Source: Prochlorococcus marinus str. MIT 9201 (GTDB lineage Bacteria; Cyanobacteriota; Cyanobacteriia; PCC-6307; Cyanobiaceae). Taken from it: a stretch of DNA of 64,000 nucleotides. The translations under genes were made by a program, and so were the position numbers. Within the stretch, counting starts at the first letter, position 1, and the number at the start of each line of letters is the position of its first letter. Below, one piece after another: positions 22,120 through 32,115 of this stretch. The notes under the pieces were generated by a model, which saw only the letters and a list, made by a program, of their open reading frames with translations, did not search any database and was not told the DNA's origin. The stretch spans positions 1 through 64,000 of the forward strand of contig NZ_JNAL01000014.1 in NCBI RefSeq assembly GCF_000759955.1, in the 5' to 3' direction.

Positions 22120-22854
22120 TTGATTATTAATCTTACCTATTATCACGTTGCAAAGGAAGTTCCGGAAATAAGTCCAGACATTGCAGTGGTCATTGATGTT
22201 TTAAGAGCTACGACCACAATTTCTTGGGCTTTAAAAAATGGAGCTGATTCAATACAAGTTTTTGCAGATTTAGATTTATTAAAAGAATCTGCAATTAAGT
22301 GGCAAACTGAAAAGAGACTAATGCTTGGAGAGAGAGGCGGAAAGAAAATTGAGGGCTTTGACTTAGGAAATTCTCCTTTATCAGTTACAAAAAAAGTTGT
22401 TGATGGTAAAAGACTTTTTATGAGTACGACTAATGGGACTAAATCATTACGAAAAGTTCAAAATGCTAAGCATTTATTTGCTATGGGTCTTCCAAATAGG
22501 AAAGCAGTTGCCGAAAAAATCATTTCATTAAAAAGTGAGAATGTTTTAATACTAGGTAGCGGTTGGGAAGGCTCTTATTCACTTGAGGATTCTTTAGCTG
22601 CTGGAGCTTTGGCCTCATACCTAAAAGAGAACTGTGATTTCGAAGTTAACATTCTAAATGATGAATTACAGGCAGCTTTGGCACTTTGGGATTTTTGGAA
22701 AAATGATATTTTAAAATGTTTAAAGACAGCAACTCATGGCAAAAGATTGACAAGTCTTGGAGATTATGAGGATGATTTTAAATGTTGCTCTGAACTTGAT
22801 TGCTTAGATATTGTTCCAGCTCAAGTTGAAAGAGGTGTGATTCGTGCCTCATGA
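22120..22854 (+). CDS. comB: 2-phosphosulfolactate phosphatase family protein (ComB)
   Basis: Matches the ComB family, which removes phosphate from 2-phosphosulfolactate in coenzyme M and sulfolactate synthesis. Cyanobacteria make no coenzyme M, so the real substrate here is uncertain. Family signatures seen: AVVIDVLRATTTISWAL (about 23-39), LMLGERGGKKIEGFDLGNSP (67-86) and STTNGTKSL. Length 244. TTG start at 22120, supported by AAGGGA five bases upstream and a TATAAT box before it. The nitrilase gene follows after 30 bp. Confidence 0.85.
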   Translation: MIINLTYYHVAKEVPEISPDIAVVIDVLRATTTISWALKNGADSIQVFADLDLLKESAIKWQTEKRLMLGERGGKKIEGFDLGNSPLSVTKKVVDGKRLFMSTTNGTKSLRKVQNAKHLFAMGLPNRKAVAEKIISLKSENVLILGSGWEGSYSLEDSLAAGALASYLKENCDFEVNILNDELQAALALWDFWKNDILKCLKTATHGKRLTSLGDYEDDFKCCSELDCLDIVPAQVERGVIRAS

Positions 22855-22884
22855 TTTACGAATTGGTTCATTAGGAGTAAGGCC

Positions 22885-23712
22885 TTGACTGATTTTTTGG
22901 TAGCCGCATTGCAAATTACTAGTACTTCAAATGTTGAAGCAAATTTTACTGAAGCTGAAGAGCAAATCGAATTAGCATCCAGAAGAGGTGCTGAGTTAAT
23001 AGGATTGCCTGAGAATTTTGCCTTTTTAGGAGGAGATGATGAAAAACTTAGATTAGCTTCTGAATTGTCGGAGAAGTGTGCAAATTTTCTAAAAACTATG
23101 TCACAAAGATATCAAGTATTTCTTTTGGGAGGAGGCTATCCTGTCCCTGCTGGTGATGATAGCCATACTTTTAATAGGTCCGCCTTATTTGGGAAAGATG
23201 GACAGATTTTAGCAAAATACGACAAGATTCATTTGTTTGATGTTGATTTGCCAGATGGAAATTTATACAAGGAATCATCAACTATTTTATCTGGGGCAGA
23301 GTATCCCCCTGTTGTAGATGTTCCAGGATTATGCAAAATAGGATTATCGATATGTTACGACGTTAGATTTCCTGAACTCTATAGATATTTGTCTTCTAAT
23401 GGTGCAGAGCTAATTATGATTCCCGCAGCTTTTACAGCATTTACTGGAAAAGATCATTGGCAAATCCTTTTACAAGCAAGAGCAATCGAGAATACCGCAT
23501 ATGTAGTTGCTCCAGCTCAAACTGGGATTCATTATGGGAGAAGACAAAGTCATGGTCACGCAATGGTAATTGATCCTTGGGGTACAGTTTTATCTGATGC
23601 TGGGAAAACTCAGGGAGCTGCGATAGCACCAGCTGATAAAGAAAGAGTAAAGAAAATTAGGGAGCAGATGCCAAGCCTTAAACATAGGAAAAACAAATTG
23701 TTTTCAAACTAA
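22885..23712 (+). CDS. Carbon-nitrogen hydrolase (Nit1/Nit2-like)
   Basis: Nitrilase-superfamily amidase. The catalytic triad is complete: Glu43 in LPENFAF, Lys114 in KYDKIHLFDV and Cys157 in LSICYDVRFPELYR. These contexts match the Nit1/Nit2 branch, whose members hydrolyse deaminated glutathione or omega-amides of oxoacids, so a metabolite-repair role is likely. Length 275. The TTG start at 22885 follows TAGGAGTAAGG. The stop overlaps the ATG of the amidase gene (TAATG), so the two are translationally coupled. Confidence 0.87.
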   Translation: MTDFLVAALQITSTSNVEANFTEAEEQIELASRRGAELIGLPENFAFLGGDDEKLRLASELSEKCANFLKTMSQRYQVFLLGGGYPVPAGDDSHTFNRSALFGKDGQILAKYDKIHLFDVDLPDGNLYKESSTILSGAEYPPVVDVPGLCKIGLSICYDVRFPELYRYLSSNGAELIMIPAAFTAFTGKDHWQILLQARAIENTAYVVAPAQTGIHYGRRQSHGHAMVIDPWGTVLSDAGKTQGAAIAPADKERVKKIREQMPSLKHRKNKLFSN

Positions 23713-24797
23713 TGATAAAGTTTTTAGATAATAAACTTTTTCTTTGTTTATCCGTTTTTTTATTTTTAAATTCTTCAATACTCCCAGTTAAATCTTCTAG
23801 CGCTCTGGCGGCATGGGAGTTAAAAAAAAATGGTGTTTTAGAAATAAGAACTAAATCAAATACAAATTTAAAAGCATATTTTCAGAAAGCTAATCAAATA
23901 TCTGGTGATAGATTCTGGATAGATTTCCCAGGAGAATTAAAAAATCCTAGAAATTTAAAAGGGAATGGTCCAATAAAAGAAATTAGATTAGGTAAACCAA
24001 ATCAGGGGAAAACAAGACTTGTAATTGAATTTAAAGAAGAAACTTACTTGAATCCATTGACTTGGCGATTGGTTGGCTTAGACCAAAATAGGTGGAGAAT
24101 AAAACTTTTTACACCAAAATATTCATTTGAAAAAATTGGTGAAGGTGTAGTTGCAAAAAGAGTAAGAAACTTAAATACAAAACCGAAGTCAAGTTATGTG
24201 AAGAAAAGTATGCATGATTACATGCAATTGCCAAATATAAAACAAAACAAATTTTCGGTCGTTCTTGATCCAGGTCACGGAGGACCTGATCCAGGAGCAA
24301 TAGGAATAGGTGGTATGAGGGAGACGGATATTGTATTAGAGGTTTCGAAAATAGTAAAAAAGTTACTTTCTGAGAAAGGTGTCAAAGTATTCTTAACCAG
24401 AAAAAATGAAATTGATATGGACTTACCTCCTAGAGTTTCTTTCGCTAACAATACGGATGCTGATATCTTCGTAAGTATTCATGCTAATGCCTCTAGAGGA
24501 AAAAGAAAGGATATTAATGGTTTAGAAACCTTTTACTTTAGGGGCTGGAGAGGTAGATTACTTGCTAAAAGAATTCAAAAACAAATTCTAAGAGTTTCTC
24601 CTGGAAGTCCTGATCGAGGAGTTAAACAAGGTAGATTTTACGTAATTAAAAATACTAGGATGCCAGCAGTACTTGTTGAAATTGGTTTTTTAACAGGAAG
24701 ATTAGATGCAAGAAGATTAGAAAAACCCGCCCATCGTAAAAGAATAGCTTATGCAATTGCAAAAGGTATCCTTGAATATCTTTCTAAAGTAGGGTGA
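23712..24797 (+). CDS. N-acetylmuramoyl-L-alanine amidase (AmiC type)
   Basis: Secreted zinc amidase that cuts the bond between MurNAc and the peptide stem, used in cell separation. A signal peptide covers about residues 1-34. An AMIN-like beta domain (about 35-140) targets peptidoglycan or the septum. The Amidase_3 domain (about 180-358) has VVLDPGHGGPDPGAIG with the first zinc His, the Glu in GGMRETDIVLEV, DIFVSIHANAS with another zinc His, and VEIGFLTG with the catalytic Glu. Length 361. It overlaps the stop of the nitrilase gene and the start of murI. Confidence 0.92.
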   Translation: MIKFLDNKLFLCLSVFLFLNSSILPVKSSSALAAWELKKNGVLEIRTKSNTNLKAYFQKANQISGDRFWIDFPGELKNPRNLKGNGPIKEIRLGKPNQGKTRLVIEFKEETYLNPLTWRLVGLDQNRWRIKLFTPKYSFEKIGEGVVAKRVRNLNTKPKSSYVKKSMHDYMQLPNIKQNKFSVVLDPGHGGPDPGAIGIGGMRETDIVLEVSKIVKKLLSEKGVKVFLTRKNEIDMDLPPRVSFANNTDADIFVSIHANASRGKRKDINGLETFYFRGWRGRLLAKRIQKQILRVSPGSPDRGVKQGRFYVIKNTRMPAVLVEIGFLTGRLDARRLEKPAHRKRIAYAIAKGILEYLSKVG

Positions 24798-25588
24798 AAC
24801 TAAAAATAGGTATATTTGATAGCGGAATAGGTGGTTTTACTATCCTTAATCCTTTACTAAAAACTGTCAAAGAAGTTGAAGTTGTTTATTTGGCGGATAC
24901 AAAAAGAATTCCTTTTGGAAATAAAAGTTCCAAAGAGATAAGAATCATTGCGAAAGAGATTTGTACTTTTTTTGAAGATAAGAATTTGGATGCACTATTA
25001 GTTGCTTGTAACACTACAAATGCATGTGCACTTGATATTTTAGAAAATAACTTAAAGATCCCTTGTTTTGATCTCATAAACTCAGTATCAGAGATAATTA
25101 ATAAAAAAATAATTGGGGTCTTAGCAACAAAAACAACAGTTAGATCCTCTTATTACAAAATTGCTGTAAGTTCTAAAAAAGAGAATTTAAAAATATTTCA
25201 ACAAGAATGTCCAGAATTTGTACCAGAAATCGAGAAAGAAAGGCTTGACTTTATTAAGTTAAATAATCTTTCTGAAATGTATTTAAAACCATTATTAAAT
25301 GAAAATATTGAAGAATTAATACTAGGGTGTAGTCATTATCCTTTAATTTATAACTTTTTAAGAAAAAAAATAGATGCAAATATAAAAATTATTGATCCAT
25401 CGGAAGCCTTAATAAAAAAATTTAGTGAATCTTTTAATATTCCAAAAACCGAGTACTACGAGAGTCTTTCTTTTGGTAATGTAGAATTCTTTGTTACTTC
25501 AGATAAAGAGGGATTTTTCAAAAAAGTAAAATTTTGGCTTGGAATTAATAAAGAAATTAGGTTGGTTAACCTCCGAACTAATGTTTGA
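24794..25588 (+). CDS. murI: Glutamate racemase
   Basis: Converts L-glutamate to D-glutamate for peptidoglycan. The cofactor-independent two-cysteine mechanism is supported by Cys72 in VACNTTNACA and Cys179 in LGCSHYP, with Asp9 in IFDSGIGG and His181 nearby. Length 264. It starts at GTG 24794, and this GTGA overlaps the stop of the amidase gene by 4 bp, so two cell-wall genes are coupled. sds follows after 27 bp. Confidence 0.95.
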   Translation: MKLKIGIFDSGIGGFTILNPLLKTVKEVEVVYLADTKRIPFGNKSSKEIRIIAKEICTFFEDKNLDALLVACNTTNACALDILENNLKIPCFDLINSVSEIINKKIIGVLATKTTVRSSYYKIAVSSKKENLKIFQQECPEFVPEIEKERLDFIKLNNLSEMYLKPLLNENIEELILGCSHYPLIYNFLRKKIDANIKIIDPSEALIKKFSESFNIPKTEYYESLSFGNVEFFVTSDKEGFFKKVKFWLGINKEIRLVNLRTNV

Positions 25589-25615
25589 TTCCTTAATATA
25601 GAAAAGAGGTCAATC

Positions 25616-26587
25616 ATGAATACAGTAACAGAGCTACTACAACCAGTTGAAAATGATCTTGATGATCTTATTCTCGAACTGAAAAATCTTATAGGTGCTG
25701 GTCATCCAATTCTTCAAGCTGCAGCAGAACACCTTTTTAGTGCTGGGGGAAAAAGGCTTAGACCTGGAATTGTTTTATTGATATCAAAAGCTATATCCCC
25801 TGACTTTAATCTTACAAATAAACATAAAAGGCTTGCCGAAATTACAGAAATGATTCATACAGCTTCATTAGTCCACGATGATGTTGTTGATGAAGCTTCT
25901 ATAAGAAGAGGAGTCGATACAGTACATAGCAGATTCAATACCAGAGTGGCTGTTTTGGCAGGAGACTTTTTATTCGCACAAGCGAGTTGGCACCTAGCAA
26001 ATCTTGATAATGTAAATGTAGTTAAATTACTTAGCAGAGTAATTATGGATTTAGCAGAAGGTGAAATTAAACAAAATTTAAATAGATTTGATTCGGCTCA
26101 ATCTTTTTCCAAATACATCAATAAAAGCTATTGTAAAACAGCATCATTGATAGCAAATAGTACTAAAGCAGCTGGAGTTTTGAGTGATCTGTCTGATGAA
26201 AAATTAACCTCCTTGTACGATTTTGGCAAAAATATTGGTTTAGCTTTCCAAGTTGTGGATGACATTCTTGACTTTACAGGAAATGACAAACAACTTGGAA
26301 AACCTGCTGTTAGCGATCTTGCCAGTGGTTACCTTACTGCACCAGTTTTATATGCCCTAGAAGAAAATAAGAAATTGTCTGTTCTCATCAATAGAGAACT
26401 TGCTGAAAAAGATGATTTGGATGATGCCCTCGATATTATTATGAATTCTAAAGCCATCGAAAATTCCAGAAAACTAGCTGAGGATTTTGCAATGCTCTCT
26501 AAAGAAGCTATAGTTTGGCTTCCCGATTCAGACTACAAGAGAGCGTTAATGGCTCTCCCAGAATTTGTCCTAAGTCGTATTTATTAA
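25616..26587 (+). CDS. sds: Polyprenyl (solanesyl) diphosphate synthase
   Basis: Trans-prenyltransferase that builds a long isoprenoid chain, expected here to be the nine-unit plastoquinone side chain. The first Asp-rich motif DDVVD is at residues 88-92, followed by EASIRRG, and the second is VDDILDF at 214-220. Length 323. ATG at 25616 with AGAGG upstream. Solanesyl rather than shorter chain length is assumed from cyanobacterial orthologues and not read from the sequence. Confidence 0.92.
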   Translation: MNTVTELLQPVENDLDDLILELKNLIGAGHPILQAAAEHLFSAGGKRLRPGIVLLISKAISPDFNLTNKHKRLAEITEMIHTASLVHDDVVDEASIRRGVDTVHSRFNTRVAVLAGDFLFAQASWHLANLDNVNVVKLLSRVIMDLAEGEIKQNLNRFDSAQSFSKYINKSYCKTASLIANSTKAAGVLSDLSDEKLTSLYDFGKNIGLAFQVVDDILDFTGNDKQLGKPAVSDLASGYLTAPVLYALEENKKLSVLINRELAEKDDLDDALDIIMNSKAIENSRKLAEDFAMLSKEAIVWLPDSDYKRALMALPEFVLSRIY

Positions 26588-26682
26588 ACTTACAAAAAAT
26601 AAATTATCCCAGCTAAATTAATATTAAAATTTTTGAAAACCTTAAATTTTTAGACTAAATTTATTAAGCATAAATTTAATTA

Positions 26683-28665
26683 ATGTCATTAGATAAAAAA
26701 AATTCAATAAACAATATACTCAATGAAAAGAGAATATTCCCTCCATCAAAAGAATTTGCAGAAAACTCAAATATTAGTTCTCAAGAAGAATTACTGAGTC
26801 TAAAAAAACAAGCATCAGATAATCCTATTCAATTTTGGAAATCTTTTGCAAAATCTGAATTAGATTGGTTTGAGCCATTTCAAACTGTATTAGATAGCGA
26901 AAATGCGCCCTTTTTTAAATGGTTTAAAGAAGGGAAACTCAATATTACATATAATTGTTTAGATAGGCACATTAAAAGAGGGCTTGGAGGTAAGACTGCT
27001 CTTATATGGGAAGGTGAACCTGGAGATAGCAAAAAATATACCTATGAAGAACTTTTAAAAGAAGTATGCAAAGCTGCTAATGCATTAAAAGCGATTGGAG
27101 TAAAAAAAGGAGATTTGGTATGTATTTATATGCCAATGATTCCTGAGGCAATGTTTGCGATGTTAGCTTGTGCAAGAATTGGTGCACCTCATTCAGTTGT
27201 CTTTGGGGGATTTTCTTCAGAAGCTTTAAAAGATAGATTAATTGATGGCAATGCTAGATTTGTTGTTACTGCCGATGGTGGCTTTAGAAAAGATAAGGTA
27301 ATTGAGCTTAAGCAAGCAGTCGATGCAGCAATTGAAAATGGTGCAGATAAAGTTGTTGAAAAAGTTGTTGTTGTTCAAAGAACTAAAAAAAATATTTCTA
27401 TGGTTGATGATAGAGATTTTTGGTGGCACGAATTATTAAAAGATCAAAAAGATCAGTGTGAACCAGAAATAATGAACAGCGAAGATAGACTTTTTATTCT
27501 TTATACTTCAGGTTCTACTGGAAAACCAAAAGGTGTAGTTCACACTACAGGTGGTTATAATCTTTGGTCTCATCTGACATTTAAGTGGATTTTTGATTTA
27601 AAAGACGATGATATTTATTGGTGTACTGCCGATGTAGGCTGGATTACAGGCCATAGTTATATAGTTTATGGGCCTCTATCTAATGGAGCTACCACCTTAA
27701 TGTATGAGGGGGTTCCAAGACCCTCAAACTTAGGTGCTTTTTGGGAAATTGTTCAGAAATATAAGGTCTCGATTTTTTACACTGCTCCAACAGCAATAAG
27801 AGCTTTTATGAAGTCTGGACGTGAAATACCTGACAAATATGATCTAGATAGTCTAAGACTTTTGGGAACTGTTGGAGAACCAATCAATCCTGAAGCATGG
27901 ATGTGGTATAGAGATGTAATTGGAAAAAATACGTGCCCTATAGTGGATACTTGGTGGCAAACTGAAACTGGTGGTGTCATGATAAGTCCTTTGCCTGGAG
28001 TTGTTTCGACAAAGCCGGGATCGGCTACTTTCCCTCTGCCAGGTATCGAAGTTGAAATCGTCAATAAGAATGGAGATAAGGTTAAGGTGAACGAGGGTGG
28101 CTATTTAATTATTAAGAAACCATGGCCAGGAATGATGAGAACAATTCACGGAAACTCAGAGAGATATTTGGAGAGTTATTGGGAATATATTTCCTTTAAA
28201 GGAGAAAAAAATGTTTATTTTGCTGGAGATGGAGCACGCATTGATGAAGATGAATATATATGGATTATGGGAAGAGTTGATGATGTCATAAATGTTTCTG
28301 GCCATCGTTTAGGAACAATGGAAATAGAATCTGCTTTGGTAAGTCATAAATCAGTTGCAGAGTCTGCAGTCGTGGGCAGAAAAGATGATTTAAAAGGTGA
28401 AGTAATAGTTGCTTTTGTATCTCTAGAGAAAGAAGTGAACAGTTCTTTAGAATTAGTAGATAATTTAAAGAAACATGTTGTTAATGAAATTGGAATTATC
28501 GCAAAGCCCGAAAAAATTATAATTTCTGACTCTCTTCCGAAAACACGTAGTGGAAAAATTATGAGGCGAATTTTAAGATCTTTGGCTGCTGGAGAAAAAA
28601 TAACTGGTGATATAAGCACTCTTGAAGATAGTTCTGTTTTGGAAAAGCTTAAAGAATTATCCTAA
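26683..28665 (+). CDS. acs: Acetyl-CoA synthetase
   Basis: Activates acetate to acetyl-CoA through acetyl-AMP. Full-length AMP-forming enzyme (660 residues): the phosphate loop [12 protein letters not shown] is near residues 273-284, the adenylate site includes [10 protein letters not shown], and the hinge motif is [20 protein letters not shown]. The C-terminal [16 protein letters not shown] contains the lysine that is acetylated in bacterial Acs, so post-translational control is possible. ATG at 26683, 95 bp after sds. It overlaps the converging DUF1350 gene by 4 bp. Confidence 0.97.
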   Translation: MSLDKKNSINNILNEKRIFPPSKEFAENSNISSQEELLSLKKQASDNPIQFWKSFAKSELDWFEPFQTVLDSENAPFFKWFKEGKLNITYNCLDRHIKRGLGGKTALIWEGEPGDSKKYTYEELLKEVCKAANALKAIGVKKGDLVCIYMPMIPEAMFAMLACARIGAPHSVVFGGFSSEALKDRLIDGNARFVVTADGGFRKDKVIELKQAVDAAIENGADKVVEKVVVVQRTKKNISMVDDRDFWWHELLKDQKDQCEPEIMNSEDRLFILYTSGSTGKPKGVVHTTGGYNLWSHLTFKWIFDLKDDDIYWCTADVGWITGHSYIVYGPLSNGATTLMYEGVPRPSNLGAFWEIVQKYKVSIFYTAPTAIRAFMKSGREIPDKYDLDSLRLLGTVGEPINPEAWMWYRDVIGKNTCPIVDTWWQTETGGVMISPLPGVVSTKPGSATFPLPGIEVEIVNKNGDKVKVNEGGYLIIKKPWPGMMRTIHGNSERYLESYWEYISFKGEKNVYFAGDGARIDEDEYIWIMGRVDDVINVSGHRLGTMEIESALVSHKSVAESAVVGRKDDLKGEVIVAFVSLEKEVNSSLELVDNLKKHVVNEIGIIAKPEKIIISDSLPKTRSGKIMRRILRSLAAGEKITGDISTLEDSSVLEKLKELS

Positions 28666-29384
28666 TCAGATTCATCAATTAAATTGGAAATTTTTTTAAT
28701 AGTATTCCTCTTGAATTCATCATCAGCCCAGTCTCCCAAAAAATTTTCTCTTAGACCTGCACTTGCGATTATAGTGTGTGTACCTTTTAACATGACTCCC
28801 TTAGAATTATCTTCTTTTCTTGCTTTCAGACAAGATAATAATTTATCTGTTTGATCTAATTCGTCTGAGTTGAATTTTATTAGGAAGTTATTTTTTTGAT
28901 TATATGTTTTTTCAATTAATCGCAAAGTTCTTTCAGGGCTTGGACTGAATTCACTATTAAATTCTAATTTTTGAGAAATTTGTTTCAATAATGGAATTGA
29001 TTTGTTAGCACTGAAGTTATTAAAACTAATTGATATGAATTTTTCGCAATTTCTTCCACCATCAGGCGAAATTAGATGAAGTTTACAGCCTAAACTATGA
29101 CCAATTCTTATTGAAGGAATTGATGCTCCTATCCTCTTGGATAAAGATATTCGGCAATTTTTAAAATCCCTCCATGCTTTAATAGCAAGTTGTTGGTGAT
29201 CAAATTGCGGAGTGTATTTGTATGCATGTACTGCATAGTTTTTATTAATTAAACTCTCTATGAATCTTCTATAGGTTAAATCTGGTTTAGAAGCCAGATA
29301 ACTTCCACCAATAAATTCCACTATTTTTTTTGGACTAGAAGGCCAATAACAAAAATTGTTAAATTGATATTTTCTAAAAGTCAT
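28662..29384 (-). CDS. DUF1350 protein (alpha/beta-hydrolase-like)
   Basis: Conserved in cyanobacteria and chloroplasts; function unknown. The 240-residue protein shows an N-terminal [20 protein letters not shown] segment, and a GHSLGCKLH motif near residue 93 that looks like the nucleophile elbow (GxSxG) of alpha/beta hydrolases, with Ser as the possible nucleophile. A later GTHTIIAS contains a candidate catalytic His. Whether the fold is catalytic is not known. It converges with acs, overlapping its stop by 4 bp. Confidence 0.8.
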   Translation of the reverse strand: MTFRKYQFNNFCYWPSSPKKIVEFIGGSYLASKPDLTYRRFIESLINKNYAVHAYKYTPQFDHQQLAIKAWRDFKNCRISLSKRIGASIPSIRIGHSLGCKLHLISPDGGRNCEKFISISFNNFSANKSIPLLKQISQKLEFNSEFSPSPERTLRLIEKTYNQKNNFLIKFNSDELDQTDKLLSCLKARKEDNSKGVMLKGTHTIIASAGLRENFLGDWADDEFKRNTIKKISNLIDESD

Positions 29385-29500
29385 TTTTCGTGAACTAATA
29401 ATGTTTCAAAAATATTTTCTAGTCATATTTCTAAATTTATATTAATTTAAGAGAAATTTTTATTAAATGCGTCAAGATAAATAAAAGTGTTTTCAGCTAA

Positions 29501-30280
29501 TTGGAACTATTCAACAAAAAAGAATTAAATCAATTGGATATTCTTCAGGATCAAGTTATTAGTTATCCCTCTGGAGAGAGTGTTGCTAATCAAAATAAAA
29601 AAATTGAAAAAATTCTAATTCTCGATACTGAAACAACAGGCTTAGATGAAAATAAAGATGAAGTGATAGAGATAGGTTGTATTTTGTTTGATGTATCTTT
29701 TAAGTGCGTGCTTTCACAAGTTTCATTTTTATTCCCAGTTAATAATAATGAAGCCGAACATGTTAATGGTATATCTGCAGAAGTAACTAATATCTCTCAA
29801 CCATGGGAAGATGGATTGAATTTCTTTCTGAAACTTGTTGATTGTTCGGATTTCATTGTTGCACATAATGTAGAGTTTGATAAGAAATGGTTTGGCAAAG
29901 GGAGATTGCCTAAGCTTAATAAAAAGTGGATATGTAGTTTAGAGGATATAAATTGGTCTTTTCAAAAATCACTAAAAACAAGACCCTCAGTAACTGATCT
30001 AGCCCTATCTTTTTCAATACCAGTTTGGAATTTACATAGAGCTTTGTCTGACTGTTTTTATATTTCTGAGGTATTTAAAAAATGCGATAATTTAGAGGAA
30101 GTTTTACTCAAAGCAACTGAACCACGGTTTTTATACAAGGCCTTAGTTAGTTACGAAGATAGATCTTTAGCTAAAAATGCTGGGTTCAGATGGAATAACC
30201 CTGTTCAAGGAGCTTGGGCAAGAAAATTAACTACTGACGAAGCAAAAAATCTTGATTTTGGAGTTGAGATCTTGAATTGA
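29501..30280 (+). CDS. DnaQ-like 3'-5' exonuclease (DEDDh)
   Basis: RNase T/DnaQ-superfamily exonuclease with all four acidic residues and the DEDDh histidine: Asp42 and Glu44 in ILDTETTGLDE, Asp127 in AHNVEFDKKW, and His179 plus Asp184 in HRALSDCFY. A C-terminal extension (about 210-255) contains ALVSYEDRSLAKNAGFRWN, similar to a short accessory module seen in other exonuclease and DNA-repair proteins. It may act in proofreading or repair rather than being the polymerase III epsilon subunit. TTG start at 29501, directly after a stop codon in frame; no clear ribosome-binding site. Confidence 0.85.
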   Translation: MELFNKKELNQLDILQDQVISYPSGESVANQNKKIEKILILDTETTGLDENKDEVIEIGCILFDVSFKCVLSQVSFLFPVNNNEAEHVNGISAEVTNISQPWEDGLNFFLKLVDCSDFIVAHNVEFDKKWFGKGRLPKLNKKWICSLEDINWSFQKSLKTRPSVTDLALSFSIPVWNLHRALSDCFYISEVFKKCDNLEEVLLKATEPRFLYKALVSYEDRSLAKNAGFRWNNPVQGAWARKLTTDEAKNLDFGVEILN

Positions 30281-30310
30281 TATTTAATGATTTTTTGACT
30301 AAGAAAATAT

Positions 30311-30733
30311 TTAGTTCATTTTACAAGGCATCCATTTATTACCCATTTTATGAGCTCCATCACATCCATATTTTGAGGCGGCCTTTTCAGCTTCTTCTTT
30401 AGTTTTAAATAAATCTGATATCATATTTTCCTTATTTGAATTGGTAACATGTTTGGAATGATTATGATGATTGTTTTGAGAATTAGGTGAATACTCCCAT
30501 ATCCCCATAGTAGTAACCCCAGCAGAGATAATCCCCATGCCAACAACTGATAAATTCACTATTCCCATTGCTACAGCGCCAAAAGAGAATACACCCATTG
30601 GAACTACTCCAATACTTATTACTCCCATTGGCACTATTCCTACTGAAACTATACCAAGGGGTGCTATTCCAAAAGCAATTTTTTTTGGTTTTGTACCGCA
30701 ATGTAGATTCTCTTTATTTTTATTAATTTCCAA
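30311..30733 (-). CDS. Repeat-containing hydrophobic protein with C-terminal DUF3721
   Basis: A 140-residue protein with an unusual middle. Residues 20-79 are six consecutive 10-residue repeats with the pattern S-h-G-h-V-P-M-G-h-h (h is hydrophobic), for example SVGIVPMGVI and SIGVVPMGVF. The C-terminal 36 residues match DUF3721: a conserved F.T.EEAEKAA start, then GCDGAHKMG and WMPC with two cysteines. A His/Asn-rich linker joins the parts. The repeat is hydrophobic with regularly spaced Gly, so it could be membrane-embedded or a beta-type coil. Function unknown. It lies between the exonuclease and hisS, which both run on the plus strand. Confidence 0.8.
   Translation of the reverse strand: MEINKNKENLHCGTKPKKIAFGIAPLGIVSVGIVPMGVISIGVVPMGVFSFGAVAMGIVNLSVVGMGIISAGVTTMGIWEYSPNSQNNHHNHSKHVTNSNKENMISDLFKTKEEAEKAASKYGCDGAHKMGNKWMPCKMN
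30497..30676 (-). repeat. Six tandem 30-bp units coding for 10-residue repeats
   Basis: Codes residues 20-79 of the protein at 30311-30733. Each unit is ten codons long with Gly at two fixed positions; the second half of each unit is usually P/A-M-G followed by two aliphatic residues. Units 2 and 3 are most alike and the outer ones are degenerate, as expected from old duplications. The DNA units are diverged but the period is exact. Confidence 0.75.
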
Positions 30734-30831
30734 TAGTTTTTCTAAATGTTAAATTAAAATTGTCCCACAAAATAACCAATTAAAGATTAATTTCTACTTG
30801 AATTAAAAATTTTGAATTATTTTCTAGAACT

Positions 30832-32115
30832 TTGAATAACTTAAAAAATCTTAGAGGAACGGTAGATTTGCTGCCTGATCAATTAATAAAGTGGCAAAAC
30901 GTTGAGAAAATTGTACTAGAACAGCTTGCAAGAGCATCTATCAATGAAATAAGAACACCAATACTCGAAATGACTGAATTATTTATAAGAGGAATTGGTG
31001 AAGAAACAGATGTTGTCAGTAAGGAAATGTATACATTTAAAGATAGAGGGGAGAGATCCTGCACTCTTAGGCCTGAAGGAACCGCCTCAGTTGCACGAGC
31101 GTTAATACAAAATGGCATGTTGTCTAATCATCCTCTTCAAAAACTTTGGTACATGGGGCCTATGTTTCGATATGAAAGACCTCAAGCAGGTAGGCAAAGA
31201 CAGTTTCATCAGTTAGGTGTTGAGTTTATAGGATACGATTCAGTTAGAAGTGATGTTGAAATTATTGCTTTAGCTTGGGATATTTTAGGTAAATTAGGAA
31301 TAAAAGAACTTAATCTTGAAATAAATACTTTGGGTGATCTTAATGATAGATTAAATTTTCAAAAATCCTTTTTAAAATGGCTAGAGATAAATAAAAATTC
31401 TCTAGATTTAGATTCTCAGAATAGGATTTGCAAAAATCCTTTAAGGATTTTGGACTCTAAGAATGTTCAAACACAAAAACTACTAGAGAATGCTCCAAAA
31501 TTATTTAATTTTTTATCCGAAAAAAGTCGTAAAAGATATTCAAATTTAAAAAAAAATTTAGAGGTTTTAAAAATACCTTATGTCGAAAATTTTAAGCTTG
31601 TAAGAGGTTTAGATTACTATACCCATACAGCTTTTGAAATTACAAGTGGTTCTTTAGGCTCCCAAGCTACAGTTTGCGGAGGAGGAAGATACGACGATTT
31701 AATAAAACAAATGGGAGGGCCAAATACCCCTGCAATTGGATTCGCTATTGGTTTAGAAAGATTAATTTTACTCGCAGGAAGAGAGTTTGAAATTCCAAGA
31801 AATACTGATATCTATATCATTAATCAAGGCTTAATTGCTGAATCATTAGCAATGGATTTATCTAGAAAATTAAGAAATTATGATTTACTAGTTGAGTTAG
31901 ATTTAAGTGGAGCTTCATTCTCTAAACAATTTAAGAAGGCAAATAAACTAAAACCCAAAAGTATTATTGTTATTGGTGATGATGAGGCAGTTAATGGAGA
32001 ATTCATTATAAGACTCTTTGATCAATCAGGTAATAGAAATGAACAAGAAATTATATCTTTTGAAAATGATATTAAATTAGAAAACTGGATAAACAAAAAC
32101 TTACTTTTAAATTAA
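30832..32115 (+). CDS. hisS: Histidyl-tRNA synthetase
   Basis: Class II synthetase that charges tRNA-His. Seen: the N-terminal LRGTVDLLPDQ (7-17), motif 2 region MFRYERPQAGRQRQFHQLGVE, the histidine-specific motifs VRGLDYYTHTAFEI and GGGRYDDLIKQMGG, and motif 3 AIGFAIGLERLILL. Length 427, with a normal C-terminal anticodon-binding domain. TTG start at 30832 with no close alternative. Its stop overlaps the ATG of the following small gene (TAATG). Confidence 0.96.
   Translation: MNNLKNLRGTVDLLPDQLIKWQNVEKIVLEQLARASINEIRTPILEMTELFIRGIGEETDVVSKEMYTFKDRGERSCTLRPEGTASVARALIQNGMLSNHPLQKLWYMGPMFRYERPQAGRQRQFHQLGVEFIGYDSVRSDVEIIALAWDILGKLGIKELNLEINTLGDLNDRLNFQKSFLKWLEINKNSLDLDSQNRICKNPLRILDSKNVQTQKLLENAPKLFNFLSEKSRKRYSNLKKNLEVLKIPYVENFKLVRGLDYYTHTAFEITSGSLGSQATVCGGGRYDDLIKQMGGPNTPAIGFAIGLERLILLAGREFEIPRNTDIYIINQGLIAESLAMDLSRKLRNYDLLVELDLSGASFSKQFKKANKLKPKSIIVIGDDEAVNGEFIIRLFDQSGNRNEQEIISFENDIKLENWINKNLLLN

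Noticed and set aside
30483-30701. Frames on both strands overlapping the repeat protein
   Set aside because: They exist only because the 30-bp repeat keeps other frames free of stops; the DUF3721 frame has the conserved domain.
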